Source: Mucilaginibacter celer
Lineage (GTDB): Bacteria > Bacteroidota > Bacteroidia > Sphingobacteriales > Sphingobacteriaceae
Assembly: GCF_003576455.2 (NCBI RefSeq)
Contig: NZ_CP032869.1
Span: 4,588,001-4,652,000, forward strand
Direction of reading: 5' to 3'
DNA length: 64,000 bases
The notes under the pieces were generated by a model that had not been told where the DNA came from, searched no databases, and saw nothing but the letters and a program-made list of their open reading frames with translations. Both the position numbers and the translations under genes were made by a program. Below are positions 13,806 to 22,600 of this stretch, piece by piece (positions within the stretch are counted from its first letter, which is position 1; each line of letters begins with the position of its first letter).

Positions 13806-16274
13806 TTAAAACTTATACGTTAGCGTAGTTAAAAACTGGCGCGGCGGTATTGGGTTAACGCTGTAATTTTCGTGCACGTTGTAGTTAAGCACGTTGCCAA
13901 TGTTTGATATTTTGCCAATAATGGATAGCTTTTTGTAACTGTAACCCACAGATGCATCAACAGTGGTAAAGCCCGGCACGTATACCAAGCGCGAAATGGT
14001 TTGGGGTTGGCCAACCAAATTGGCATTACCTGCAACGCGGTTACCTAAGTAATACATAGATGCACCTACTTTAAAGCCTTTTAAATCACCATTGTAAAAG
14101 GTGTAAAATACACTTGTATTTGCTGTATGCTTAGGAACGTTCAGCAAAGGCTGACCTGCAAAATTGCTACCAGGGGCAGTACCCGCTTTGGTGTATTTGG
14201 CATTGGTATAACTATAACCCGCCAATATATCCAAACCCTTAACCGGATGACCGGCGATATCCAGTTCGACACCATCACTTTTAGTAGCCCCGCCTATTAC
14301 TTTAATATTAGCATTGGTATTCGGTGTAACGCCATCTAAGGCGAAGGGTGCCGGCTGTGCCAGGTTATTGTTTTTAATACGGTACGCAGTTAAATTTACC
14401 GACAGGTTACCGTTAAGGAAATCATTCTTAACCCCAACTTCGTACTGGTCAACCAATGATGGATCGATAGGTTTGCCATTTACATCGCTACCTGTATTTA
14501 CTATAAATGAATTGGAGTAGCTGGCAAACAAAGCCGTATTGTCTAAAGGTTTGTAAACAAGTCCAACTCTTGGTGAAAAAGCTTTATCTTCTTTACCTGC
14601 TGCCTGCGCCGGCACTACACCGGAAATATTAGTATAGCTTGTTACATTGGTTGGCGATATATACTGGTACGACCAACGCAACCCAGCCAACACTTTAAAT
14701 TTTTCCGACAAACTGATCAGGTCATTAAAATAAGCACCAAAACGGTTTGTGGGTGTAAGGATGCTGTAAAACGGATTCATCTGAGGTTTATCGGTACGGA
14801 GGGTGTATTTATTCGGATCGAAAATATTGATCGTATCGCGAGTTGCTTTTTGTAAAGTCCCGTTTTGGTCAATGTTGCTTGATACTTTGTTTACCGTAGC
14901 TACATAAGTATAAGCATTGTTACGGTACCAATCGGCATCAACGCCGGCTAAAATATTGTGTTTAATTGCGCCGGTGTTAAACTGGCCGGTAATGTTAAAC
15001 TGGCCGGTGTAATAATCTTCCAGCGTTTCGGCACGGTTAAGAGTACGGCCCCAATCGCCGTTGGCATCGGGCAATACACGCTCGGTGGTTTGGTACTGGC
15101 GGTTAAAGTGCTGGTATGAGAAGCCGCCGCTTAATTGCCATAAGCTGTTAAGCTGGTGGTTGATAGTTGCGGTAGCCGTAGTTTGCTTGGTATTACCGGT
15201 AGACCATGATGCACCCAAATACCTGTTACGCGGCACTTTGGCAATTACGTTATTGATTTGGCCGGTACCAAAATCGGGGGTAAAATCGTAGTTCAGGTAG
15301 TCACCTTCAACAATCAGGGTTGTTTTGTCACTTATTTTATACAAGAACGATGGGTTGATGTATTCGCGCTTTGATTTTACGTTATCACGGTAGCTATTAG
15401 CATTTTCGTAAGTGCCGTTTACGCGGTAAGCCAGTTTGGATGATATCGGACCGTAAACATCAAACGATGGGCGGTACAGATCATAGCTGCCATAAGTCAT
15501 GGATACCTGGCCGCCCTGCTCAAACAATGGTTTTTTGGTTACCATGTTCAGGATGCCGCCCGGTGCAACGTTGCCGTATAATAAGGCAGCGCTGCCTTTT
15601 AATACTTCCACACGCTCCAATGAGCTGATTTCAGGTACTACGCCCGAGTTAACACGGAAGCCGTTTTTAAACATATTGGTACTGCCGAAGTTATAACCGC
15701 GGGCTGCAAAAGTTTCCTGGGTATTACCGCGTGCGCTGTATAGGTATACGCCGTTTACGTTTTTAATCACATCGCTTAAACGCAGTGATTGCTGCTGCTC
15801 AAGTACGTCCTTACCAATTACGGTAACGCTTTGCGGCAGATCCATCGGCGCAACGTTCATTTTGCCAATGTTCAGTTTTTTACGGTTAATGGTTTTGGTT
15901 GATGAGATCACAACCTCATCCAGCTGGGCCGAGCTTTCGTTAAGCTTAAAAGTAACCGTGGTAGTTTTGTTGGCATAAACCGTAACCGATTGCTCTTCGG
16001 TTTTGGCACCAACGTATGATGCTACCAGCGTATAGGTGCCGGGTTTTACGTTATTAAAGGCAAAAGTACCATTATCAGTAGTGGTGGTGGTTTTGTTAAG
16101 GCCTTTAATGGCTACGTTTACGAATGAAGCAGGCTTATCGTCGCTGGTTTTAACAACGCCGGTTATTTTGCCGTTGCTGCCGTCATCTTCGGCTTTTGCT
16201 ATCAGTATTGCAGAACAGAGAAATAAAACAAGGAGTGTAATTTTGTGCAGGTAGTGGTATAAGTTTTTTTGCAT
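13806..16274 (-). CDS. TonB-dependent siderophore receptor
   Basis: An 822-residue outer-membrane receptor, probably for a ferric siderophore. Order of parts: signal peptide (about 1-28), a carboxypeptidase-regulatory-like beta-sandwich (about 34-115), the plug domain starting near DLPQSVTVIGKDVLEQQ, then the 22-strand barrel ending in an aromatic residue (LTTLTYKF). The plug sequence VEVLKGSAALLYGNVAPGGILN is typical of the siderophore-receptor subfamily. It is followed by a PepSY membrane protein. A palindrome at the predicted transcription start suggests iron-responsive control. Confidence 0.93.
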   Translation of the reverse strand: MQKNLYHYLHKITLLVLFLCSAILIAKAEDDGSNGKITGVVKTSDDKPASFVNVAIKGLNKTTTTTDNGTFAFNNVKPGTYTLVASYVGAKTEEQSVTVYANKTTTVTFKLNESSAQLDEVVISSTKTINRKKLNIGKMNVAPMDLPQSVTVIGKDVLEQQQSLRLSDVIKNVNGVYLYSARGNTQETFAARGYNFGSTNMFKNGFRVNSGVVPEISSLERVEVLKGSAALLYGNVAPGGILNMVTKKPLFEQGGQVSMTYGSYDLYRPSFDVYGPISSKLAYRVNGTYENANSYRDNVKSKREYINPSFLYKISDKTTLIVEGDYLNYDFTPDFGTGQINNVIAKVPRNRYLGASWSTGNTKQTTATATINHQLNSLWQLSGGFSYQHFNRQYQTTERVLPDANGDWGRTLNRAETLEDYYTGQFNITGQFNTGAIKHNILAGVDADWYRNNAYTYVATVNKVSSNIDQNGTLQKATRDTINIFDPNKYTLRTDKPQMNPFYSILTPTNRFGAYFNDLISLSEKFKVLAGLRWSYQYISPTNVTSYTNISGVVPAQAAGKEDKAFSPRVGLVYKPLDNTALFASYSNSFIVNTGSDVNGKPIDPSLVDQYEVGVKNDFLNGNLSVNLTAYRIKNNNLAQPAPFALDGVTPNTNANIKVIGGATKSDGVELDIAGHPVKGLDILAGYSYTNAKYTKAGTAPGSNFAGQPLLNVPKHTANTSVFYTFYNGDLKGFKVGASMYYLGNRVAGNANLVGQPQTISRLVYVPGFTTVDASVGYSYKKLSIIGKISNIGNVLNYNVHENYSVNPIPPRQFLTTLTYKF

Positions 16275-16280
16275 TTTTAT

Positions 16281-16332
16281 TTAGATTGAGTCTAATTAAG
16301 CGCAAAAGTAAAAAAACGAACGCTATCTGCAA
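16281..16332 (-). promoter_or_regulatory. Receptor promoter with downstream palindrome (candidate iron operator)
   Basis: Minus strand: TACTTTTG at 16303-16310 matches the Bacteroidota -7 box exactly, and a TTG at 16330-16332 lies 22 bp upstream as a -33 element. Just downstream is TTAGA-N5-TCTAA (16281-16295), where a repressor would block transcription or initiation. Assignment to Fur is inference from the gene it controls. Confidence 0.6.
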
Positions 16333-16386
16333 GCTTTATTTATAATTAGTTTAAATAACAACAACCACACAAACGCCGGTCTGTAT

Positions 16387-16806
16387 CTATTCAAGCACAA
16401 TCTTCTCTGGCCCAGACACTTTATCAATATGGCAGTTGCAGCCTCCCGAAATTTTGAACAACGTGATTTTAGTTTGATTAGTTGTAGCATTGGTAGCAGT
16501 AAGTTCCACATCATCGCCATCAGCAGAAAATTCATTTTTATTGTTATCCGTAGCGATGGTGAAAATATTGGGGCCAACACCCGGAACCGCGGGACCGTTA
16601 CTGCTTGCGATAATTTGCTTGCCGGTACGCTTGTTAATCGCTTTTACATCTTTTGCCGGCACCGGTTTTCCATCCTTATCAACAAAATTTACTGAAATAG
16701 AAGCAAACACATAGGTACAGGCTTTAGCCGGACACCCATTTTGGTTATGTTTTTTACAAGCCGGCATTAAGGCTATCAGCAACAAAAGAAACAAATATTT
16801 ATACAT
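16387..16806 (-). CDS. Small lipoprotein of unknown function
   Basis: A 139-residue protein with a lipoprotein signal, the lipobox Cys at residue 17 (LMPAC). The mature part has six further cysteines or so, including paired ones in GCPAKAC and GGCNCH. It looks like a single beta-rich extracytoplasmic domain (for example VNFVDKDGKPVPAKDVKAI). The start is the ATG at the signal peptide; a longer frame to 16872 crosses the terminator of the next gene. No family was recognised. A regulatory -7 box was not evident. Confidence 0.75.
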   Translation of the reverse strand: MYKYLFLLLLIALMPACKKHNQNGCPAKACTYVFASISVNFVDKDGKPVPAKDVKAINKRTGKQIIASSNGPAVPGVGPNIFTIATDNNKNEFSADGDDVELTATNATTNQTKITLFKISGGCNCHIDKVSGPEKIVLE

Positions 16807-16844
16807 GGCAATTGTTTTATAATGATTTACGCACATCACCCTGT

Positions 16845-16888
16845 AAACGCAACAAGCCCCATGAAAATTCACGGGGCTTGTTGCGTTT
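16845..16888. terminator. Strong intrinsic terminator after the S15 peptidase gene
   Basis: A perfect 16-bp stem, AAACGCAACAAGCCCC with GGGGCTTGTTGCGTTT, closes a 12-nt loop. It lies 12 bp after the peptidase stop. The T tract is better on the plus strand (GTTTTATAAAATTT) than on the minus strand (GTTTACAGG), so it may act in both directions. Confidence 0.8.
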
Positions 16889-16900
16889 TATAAAATTTGC

Positions 16901-18769
16901 TTACTCGGTTACTCTTATTTTTAAATAGCTCGGGCTTGCTTTTGAGGTATAAACCCTGTGCGTGGCCTTTTTAAAATCGGTATCCTTAGCTTTCATAATA
17001 TCCTGAAACTGCTGGGTATTCCTGTCGATAAGCGGGAACCAGGTGCTTTGCACCTGCACCATAATGCGGTGGCCTTTTTTAAAGGTGTGCAACACATCCT
17101 GAAGTTCGAAATTTACCGGGGTTACTTTACCGGGCACAAAAGCTTCCGGTTTATCAAAACCGTTGCGGAATTTGCCACGCATAGCCTCGCTGCGTACCAT
17201 TTGCTGGTAGCCGCTCAGGTACACATCCTTACCTGCCCATTTGGTATTTTTTGTCGAATCGGGATAAACGTCAATCACCTTTACTACCCAATCGGCATCG
17301 GTGCCTGTGGTTGATACCTTTAAATTAGCCCAGATATTACCGGCTAAGGTTACGTCGTTATCCAACACCCCGGTTTGATAGGTCAATACATCCGGACGTT
17401 GCGAAGCAAAACGCTGATCGGCGGTCATGTACTCGCGCTTCATGTCCATATCAATGCTGTTGATGAACGGCACCGGTTTTTTAGGATCGGATACAAATTC
17501 ATCAAAAGTATTGGCAACTGTTGCCGGAGCAGTAAACGACAGCTTGCCACCCGGTAAAAAGTAAAGGTTTTTCTCTGTCGATTCTTTTGGCGGCCAGGTG
17601 TTGTAGTTTTTCCACTCGTTAGCACCTGTTTCAAAAGTTGATACCGGTTTCAAATCCAGATCGGTTCCTTTTAAATAATGGCTGAAGAAGTTAAACTCAA
17701 TTTTTTCACGATAAAACGGACCGGTAGGACCACCAAAGCCAACATCACCTAAATGATCGCCCTCTCCCCTGGCCCAACCACCATGTACCCATGGGCCCAT
17801 GGCAAAATACACCGGTGTTTTAGGATTCTCTTTTACCAAAGTTTTGTAGGTATTGATGGCGCCATATAAATCTTCGGCATCATACCAGCCGCCGGTTACC
17901 AGCACGGCCGTTTTAATATCGTGAAGGTGATAAAGCACATTGCGGTCTTTCCAATGCTGATCATAATTAGGGTGATCCAGCATTTCATTCCACAGGCGGA
18001 TAGTATCCTTATAGTATTTTGTATTGGAGTTTTTTACCGAACCCATTTTCAGGAAAAAATCATAACCATCTTCGGTACCAGGGTCGAAACCTTTGCCGCG
18101 GCGCTGGGTTGGCTTATCATCCTGCCTGTTGGTAAAGCCGGGATAAAAACCAAAGTTGGCAACCAGCATAAAGGCGCCGTTATGGAAAGCATCATCGCGG
18201 TATAAATCGGCAATTGGTGCCTGCGGCGAGGCGGCCACTAATGCAGGGTGGCGGCTTAGCAAGGCAGTTGTGGTATAAAAGCCGGGATACGAAATACCCC
18301 ATACCCCTACCTTGCCATTGTTGTTCGGAATGTTTTTCAGGAGCCAGTCGATAGTATCATAGGTATCGGTGCCTTCGTCAACATCCTTGTTGGTTTTATG
18401 ATCTTCCCTTTCGGGGGTCATCTCTTCATAAATACCTTCGCTCATCCAGCGGCCGCGTACATCCTGGTAAACAAAAATGTATCCATCGTGCGCGAATAAT
18501 GGTGATGGACCAAGGCTGCCTTTGTACAGTTCGGTACCGTAAGGTGCAACGCTGTAGGGCGTACGGTCCATCATGAAGGGATATTTTTTGGTTTGATCTT
18601 TGGGTACGTATACTGATGTGAACAGTTTTTTACCGTCGCGCATCGGGATTTGATACTCGTATTTTTGATAATTGGCTTTGATATATTCCGCATCAGGCGA
18701 TTTTGGCTGAGCGAACGCGCCTAAGGCTGAAAGCAAAAGGCAGAAAGCAAAAAGTAGATTTTTCTTCAT
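16901..18769 (-). CDS. Secreted CocE/NonD-family (S15) hydrolase
   Basis: A 622-residue alpha/beta hydrolase of the X-Pro dipeptidyl-peptidase S15 / cocaine esterase / glutaryl-7-ACA acylase group. It has a signal peptide (about 1-20, ending ALGAFA). The nucleophile elbow is GISYPGF near residues 160-166. The C-terminal jelly-roll domain typical of the group covers about the last 200 residues. The substrate is not predictable: members cleave Xaa-Pro peptides, alpha-amino acid esters or amides. A clear promoter lies upstream and a strong terminator downstream, so it is a single-gene unit. Confidence 0.9.
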   Translation of the reverse strand: MKKNLLFAFCLLLSALGAFAQPKSPDAEYIKANYQKYEYQIPMRDGKKLFTSVYVPKDQTKKYPFMMDRTPYSVAPYGTELYKGSLGPSPLFAHDGYIFVYQDVRGRWMSEGIYEEMTPEREDHKTNKDVDEGTDTYDTIDWLLKNIPNNNGKVGVWGISYPGFYTTTALLSRHPALVAASPQAPIADLYRDDAFHNGAFMLVANFGFYPGFTNRQDDKPTQRRGKGFDPGTEDGYDFFLKMGSVKNSNTKYYKDTIRLWNEMLDHPNYDQHWKDRNVLYHLHDIKTAVLVTGGWYDAEDLYGAINTYKTLVKENPKTPVYFAMGPWVHGGWARGEGDHLGDVGFGGPTGPFYREKIEFNFFSHYLKGTDLDLKPVSTFETGANEWKNYNTWPPKESTEKNLYFLPGGKLSFTAPATVANTFDEFVSDPKKPVPFINSIDMDMKREYMTADQRFASQRPDVLTYQTGVLDNDVTLAGNIWANLKVSTTGTDADWVVKVIDVYPDSTKNTKWAGKDVYLSGYQQMVRSEAMRGKFRNGFDKPEAFVPGKVTPVNFELQDVLHTFKKGHRIMVQVQSTWFPLIDRNTQQFQDIMKAKDTDFKKATHRVYTSKASPSYLKIRVTE

Positions 18770-18788
18770 AAAATTTTATCAGTCAAAT

Positions 18789-18819
18789 CAAAAGTAGTTT
18801 ATTAAAGTATAAAGGGCAA
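18789..18819 (-). promoter_or_regulatory. Promoter of the S15 hydrolase gene
   Basis: Exact -7 box TACTTTTG (18789-18796) and a TTG at 18817-18819, 23 bp upstream, on the minus strand. The spacing fits the Bacteroidota -33/-7 arrangement and leaves a short leader before the ATG. Confidence 0.6.
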
Positions 18820-18898
18820 AAAGCAATTGGATATTCGATATATGGTAACAAAGAATTTTCACACGATATTTTTCAGGGAGGGTCACAGTTATCCGAAT

Positions 18899-18960
18899 TA
18901 TCCACGCGTCTGGCGCAAGTCTTGTGGGCGGGATGAGGCTGGGATGACTTGTGCCTCTAC
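18899..18960. repeat. Hairpin-forming intergenic element downstream of the 18964 gene
   Basis: GGCGCAAGTC (18912-18921) pairs with GACTTGTGCC (18946-18955) with one G-T pair, around a G-rich loop. The block is GC-rich compared with flanking DNA. It directly follows the stop of the minus-strand gene and may serve as its terminator. It also looks like an interspersed repeat. The rest of the 18770-18963 gap holds only the hydrolase promoter. Confidence 0.45.
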
Positions 18961-18963
18961 AAA

Positions 18964-19359
18964 CTAACTATTTATTTTAATAAACAGCCTGTTATTATGC
19001 TGAAGCGTGGACCAACATATATCTTTAATAGCATGATAAACTTCAGCATCTTCAGAGTTATAATCATTTTCAATCATCACTAATTGATCATAAAATTCCT
19101 GGAGTCTCGTAACTTGTGAAAAATCAGCCCCCCATTTCAAATCGAGATTTAAGATTCGTACCGGGTTTTCAGAATGTGAGGTTTCATTATAAGGGATCCA
19201 ATCGACAATGCTGTTAAAATCAGCTTGAAATAATTTCAACTCGTAAATTATCTGATCAGACCAATTCCTTTCAACTAAAACAGCCTCCAGTTCTCCTATG
19301 TAATTCTCCGTATATAAATCAACTAAAATCATTGTTTTTTTAACGTCAAACCATCTCAT
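18964..19359 (-). CDS. Hypothetical protein
   Basis: A 131-residue acidic, soluble protein with no signal peptide or membrane helix and no family I recognise. Aromatic and acidic residues are frequent (for example IVDWIPYNETSHSENP). The first ATG at 19359 gives MRWFDVKK. A second ATG nine codons later (MILVDLY) is equally possible. It sits alone between repeats and the PIN module. The frame is well maintained, but support is only ORF length and composition. Confidence 0.55.
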   Translation of the reverse strand: MRWFDVKKTMILVDLYTENYIGELEAVLVERNWSDQIIYELKLFQADFNSIVDWIPYNETSHSENPVRILNLDLKWGADFSQVTRLQEFYDQLVMIENDYNSEDAEVYHAIKDICWSTLQHNNRLFIKINS

Positions 19360-19465
19360 CTATGAAATCTGAAATGACAGGCAGGACTGGCCGTTGTTTT
19401 TTAGCTAAATAATCTTTTATTATTAATGGCTAAAGTTTTGAAGTACTGAAAACAATGGTTTACAC

Positions 19466-19880
19466 TTATATTTTATTTACCGTTTCAAATAATTTAATGC
19501 TGTCGATAAATTTATAATCCTTTACATTGTAAGTAAAAAGCTTCAAATCTAATTCTATAGAAGTTGCTGCAATAATAGCATCCGGCAAGGCTAAACCGTG
19601 GGCTTAAGGAATAGTGTTTAATAAGCTGAACAGCATTGCTAACAATCTCGTCGCCAATGCCAATCACTGTAAACGTACTAATATTTTTATTGATTTTTAC
19701 TAACTCTGCTTTATTAAAAGCGCCAACCAGAAGCTCCATTTGGGTTATTGCAGATATCCAAACATTATTTCGGCCGATTATATTGTCAATGATCTGCTTG
19801 GTGGCTACGTGCCTAACCTCATTAGTATTCCAATAGTCAATTAGCACATCGGTGTCGCAGATTACTTTGTTCGTTGCCAC
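19466..19880 (-). pseudogene. PIN-domain (VapC-like) toxin with a +1 frameshift
   Basis: The frame from the ATG at 19880 reads VICDTDVLIDYWNT, giving the first catalytic Asp (residue 9), and later QMELLVGAF with the conserved Glu. After HYSLS the zero frame reads PRFSLAGCYYC and ends at 19512. The frame shifted by one base reads GLALPDAIIAATSIEL, the expected PIN block with the third catalytic Asp, and continues to a stop at 19466. Removing one C in AGCCCACGG restores a 137-residue protein. It is either a real inactivating insertion or a sequence error. PIN proteins are Mg-dependent RNases of type II toxin-antitoxin systems. It overlaps the antitoxin by 19 bp. Confidence 0.8.
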
Positions 19881-20098
19881 GCTTTTCTTCTTAATTCAGC
19901 AGCATCTAAATTTCTATCTGAAAAAATTGCTTCCATTTCCGAATTATTGATAACGCCCTCGCCGGGCGTGATGGTTATGCCCTTTATCTTAAAAGCTTTA
20001 TTTTTCGGATCCGACACCTCAAAATCAAGATACTCTGCTAACTGCTTTAATATTTTCAGGGTTTTTGTTTTTTTATATTTTACAACAACTTCCGGCAT
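19862..20098 (-). CDS. Antitoxin partner of the PIN toxin
   Basis: A 78-residue protein directly upstream of, and overlapping, the PIN gene. It begins MPEVVVKYKKTKTLKILKQL and has a helical C-terminus ending in NLDAAELRRKAWQRTK, plausibly the toxin-binding part. The start is placed at the ATG ending at 20098, since upstream codons do not resemble an antitoxin. The call rests on size, order and overlap; I did not recognise a named DNA-binding fold. Confidence 0.7.
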   Translation of the reverse strand: MPEVVVKYKKTKTLKILKQLAEYLDFEVSDPKNKAFKIKGITITPGEGVINNSEMEAIFSDRNLDAAELRRKAWQRTK

Positions 20099-20160
20099 GG
20101 CTCTCTTTTTATATAAAGTTAAGATTTTTAAATGAAAAACCAATCAGCCGCAGCTTCGGC

Positions 20161-20592
20161 TTATCGATACTCCATCAAATAATAATCCCCCAAATCATCA
20201 CTCCCCTCACCAACAACCAGCCAACCCTGTGACTTGTAAAAGCTAAAAGCCGCTTCATTTTTAACAAGGCATTTCAACTTAAGCGGTGCAGGATACCTTT
20301 CAACCGCCATTGCCAATAACGCCTTCCCTATTCCACCGGCCCTATAAGCAGCATCAACATACAAATGATGAATAAATGAATCCTGAATCCAAACGGCAAT
20401 AAAACCGGCTATTTCATTGCCCGATAAGGCCACATATACCTCTTCACTTTCGGTATCAGCATTAAAATCTTCGAGATGAAACTGCTCACTATCGCACCAA
20501 TAAAATGCCTGGATGCGGCAAAGCAGATAAATTTCGCTGAGCCTCTGCCTGTCGGCCTCAATAAACGGACGGATGCTGATATCGGTAGCCAT
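20161..20592 (-). CDS. GNAT-family N-acetyltransferase
   Basis: A 143-residue single-domain acetyltransferase. The acetyl-CoA binding region reads HHLYVDAAYRAGGIGKALL near residues 74-92, followed by LKCLVKNEAAFSFYKSQGW, the typical motif B and Tyr. The substrate is unknown. It stands downstream of pgk on the same strand, but a strong hairpin lies between them. Confidence 0.85.
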   Translation of the reverse strand: MATDISIRPFIEADRQRLSEIYLLCRIQAFYWCDSEQFHLEDFNADTESEEVYVALSGNEIAGFIAVWIQDSFIHHLYVDAAYRAGGIGKALLAMAVERYPAPLKLKCLVKNEAAFSFYKSQGWLVVGEGSDDLGDYYLMEYR

Positions 20593-20616
20593 ATTTTATA
20601 TTTAAACTAATGCAAA

Positions 20617-20649
20617 GAAGGCCAGATTGTTTATCACAACCGGGCCTTC
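20617..20649 (-). terminator. Intrinsic terminator of pgk
   Basis: On the minus strand GAAGGCC and GGCCTTC pair as the outer stem. The stem continues inward as GGTTGT with ACAATC around a GATAA loop, and is followed by TTTGC. It lies 22 bp after the pgk stop. Confidence 0.7.
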
Positions 20650-20671
20650 ATTAATATAATGCATTAAATAA

Positions 20672-21862
20672 TTAGTCGTTAATTGCTTTAACGCCCGGCA
20701 ATTCTTTACCTTCCATATACTCAAGCAAAGCACCACCACCGGTTGATACATAGCTTACCTCATCGGTCATGCCGAATTTAGCTACAGCTGCGGCCGAATC
20801 ACCACCACCAATCAGCGAAAAGGCACCGTTTTCGGTAGCTTTAGCTACAGCCTGTGCAATGGCTTTGGTACCGCCTAAAAATTTTTCCATTTCAAACACT
20901 CCCATCGGGCCGTTCCATAAAATGGTTTTTGATTCTTCAACCACTTTGCTAAACAGCTCAACCGTTTCAGGACCGATATCCAGGCCCATCCAATCTGCTT
21001 TGATCTGGCCGGTTTTAGCAATATCTGTGTTGGCAGTTGGCGAAAACGCGTCGGCAATGATATTATCTAAAGGCAATAACAGGTTAACGCCTTTTTCTTT
21101 TGCTTTTTGCCTCAGGCTCAGGGCCAGGTCAAGTTTATCCATTTCAACCAGCGAAGTACCAATTTCGCCGCCATCAGCTTTGGCAAAGGTATAAGCCATG
21201 CCACCACCGATAATCAGGTTGTCAACTTTATCAAGCAAACGCTCAATAAGTTCAATTTTATCAGATACTTTCGAACCGCCCATAATAGCTGTGAATGGCT
21301 TAGGGGCATCGTTCAATATTTTTTCGGCATTGTTCAGCTCGGCAGCCATCAGGTAACCGAAGTATTTGGCTTCAGGGAAAAACTGTGCGATGATGGCAGT
21401 TGAAGCGTGGGCACGGTGTGCTGTACCAAAAGCATCGTTTACGTAAACATCGCCTAATTTTGAAAGCTTTTCGGCAAACTCAACGTTACCTTTTTCTTCT
21501 TCTTTATAAAAACGCAGATTCTCTAACAATAAAACCTCGCCATTGCCTAAAGCTTTCGCTTTTTCAACAGCCTGTTCGCCAATGCAATCATCGGCAAACT
21601 GAACCTGCTGACCCAACAGATCGGATAAATGAGGCACCAGGTGCTTTAATGAATATTTTTCTGTCGGACCATCTTTTGGTCTGCCCAGGTGCGACATCAG
21701 GATAACTTTACCGCCATCTTTAAGGATTTTTTTGATGGTTGGCAAAGCAGCCGTCATGCGGTTATCGTCGGTTATATTGTAATTTTCATCAAGAGGCACG
21801 TTAAAATCAACCCGGATAAGGGCTTTTTTACCGGCAAAACTAATTTGATCTACTGTTTTCAT
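20672..21862 (-). CDS. pgk: Phosphoglycerate kinase
   Basis: Glycolytic enzyme interconverting 1,3-bisphosphoglycerate and 3-phosphoglycerate with ADP/ATP. The 396-residue length is standard. Family blocks visible: the N-terminal KKALIRVDFNVPLDE, MSHLGRP, the hinge region, ILWNGPMGVFEMEKF, and the C-terminal nucleotide loop SLIGGGDSAAAVAKFG. It is monocistronic, with its own terminator. TGAATTTG at 21895-21902 is a 7 of 8 match to a -7 box at a suitable distance. The glycolytic partner gapdh lies 1.4 kb further on the same strand. Confidence 0.98.
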   Translation of the reverse strand: MKTVDQISFAGKKALIRVDFNVPLDENYNITDDNRMTAALPTIKKILKDGGKVILMSHLGRPKDGPTEKYSLKHLVPHLSDLLGQQVQFADDCIGEQAVEKAKALGNGEVLLLENLRFYKEEEKGNVEFAEKLSKLGDVYVNDAFGTAHRAHASTAIIAQFFPEAKYFGYLMAAELNNAEKILNDAPKPFTAIMGGSKVSDKIELIERLLDKVDNLIIGGGMAYTFAKADGGEIGTSLVEMDKLDLALSLRQKAKEKGVNLLLPLDNIIADAFSPTANTDIAKTGQIKADWMGLDIGPETVELFSKVVEESKTILWNGPMGVFEMEKFLGGTKAIAQAVAKATENGAFSLIGGGDSAAAVAKFGMTDEVSYVSTGGGALLEYMEGKELPGVKAIND

Positions 21863-21962
21863 ACTTATTAAAGGGTCATTGTATTGGACGGGCGCAAATT
21901 CAGCATTTTAATTCTAAATTCTTAAGGAAAAAGTAAAAAAGCTGCTAAAAACCGGCAAAATT

Positions 21963-22397
21963 TCATTTTATTTTAACATACATTACATAGTGCGGCCCAA
22001 TGCCTGGCACCTCAAATTGGGGCGAAATAATTTCAAGTCCTAACCCTTCATAAAACCGTACAGCCTTTTCGCGGGCATTACACCACAGGTAATCTGCCCC
22101 CTGTTGACGCAAATAATTTAAAGCAAATTTTACAAGTTGATTGCCCAGACCCTGGCCGCGGTATTTTTCGGTGGTGGCCATTCCTCTTAGCTGGTAGCCG
22201 GTGCCGGTATAATCACCATAAGCCTGGGGATGGAATGAAGCAATGCAGGCCAGTTCATCATTTATAAAATAACCCAAATGAAAATTTCCATCTACGTTAT
22301 CTGATGGGAAACGGCATTCATCGGGTGTAAGCACCCCATTACGCAACACTTCGTTGCGCAGCTGCAACAGTTCATCAACCTTTATAAACTTTATCAT
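21963..22397 (-). CDS. GNAT-family N-acetyltransferase
   Basis: A 144-residue acetyltransferase with the cofactor loop RGMATTEKYRGQGLGNQLV near residues 71-89 and the later NAREKAVRFYEGLGLE. The sequence layout recalls small ElaA-like or phosphinothricin-type GNATs, but the substrate cannot be inferred. It stands alone, with gaps of about 100 bp on one side and 200 bp on the other. A short AGTGGG/CCCACT hairpin lies at 22424-22445 in its leader. Confidence 0.85.
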   Translation of the reverse strand: MIKFIKVDELLQLRNEVLRNGVLTPDECRFPSDNVDGNFHLGYFINDELACIASFHPQAYGDYTGTGYQLRGMATTEKYRGQGLGNQLVKFALNYLRQQGADYLWCNAREKAVRFYEGLGLEIISPQFEVPGIGPHYVMYVKIK

Positions 22398-22600
22398 GTG
22401 GGCAAAAATGAAAAAAATAAACGAGTGGGGAATTTTTATCCCACTAAATCAACAATTACACGCCACAATTTGCAATATGCGGTTAAACATTCAATCTGAT
22501 AGTTAAAATATTTTACCTCTCAATTAGTATTCACACCCAAAAGGAGTAAGGCATAGTTGTTGCAAAATACCTTGCAAAAACCCTGATAATTAAAATTGAC

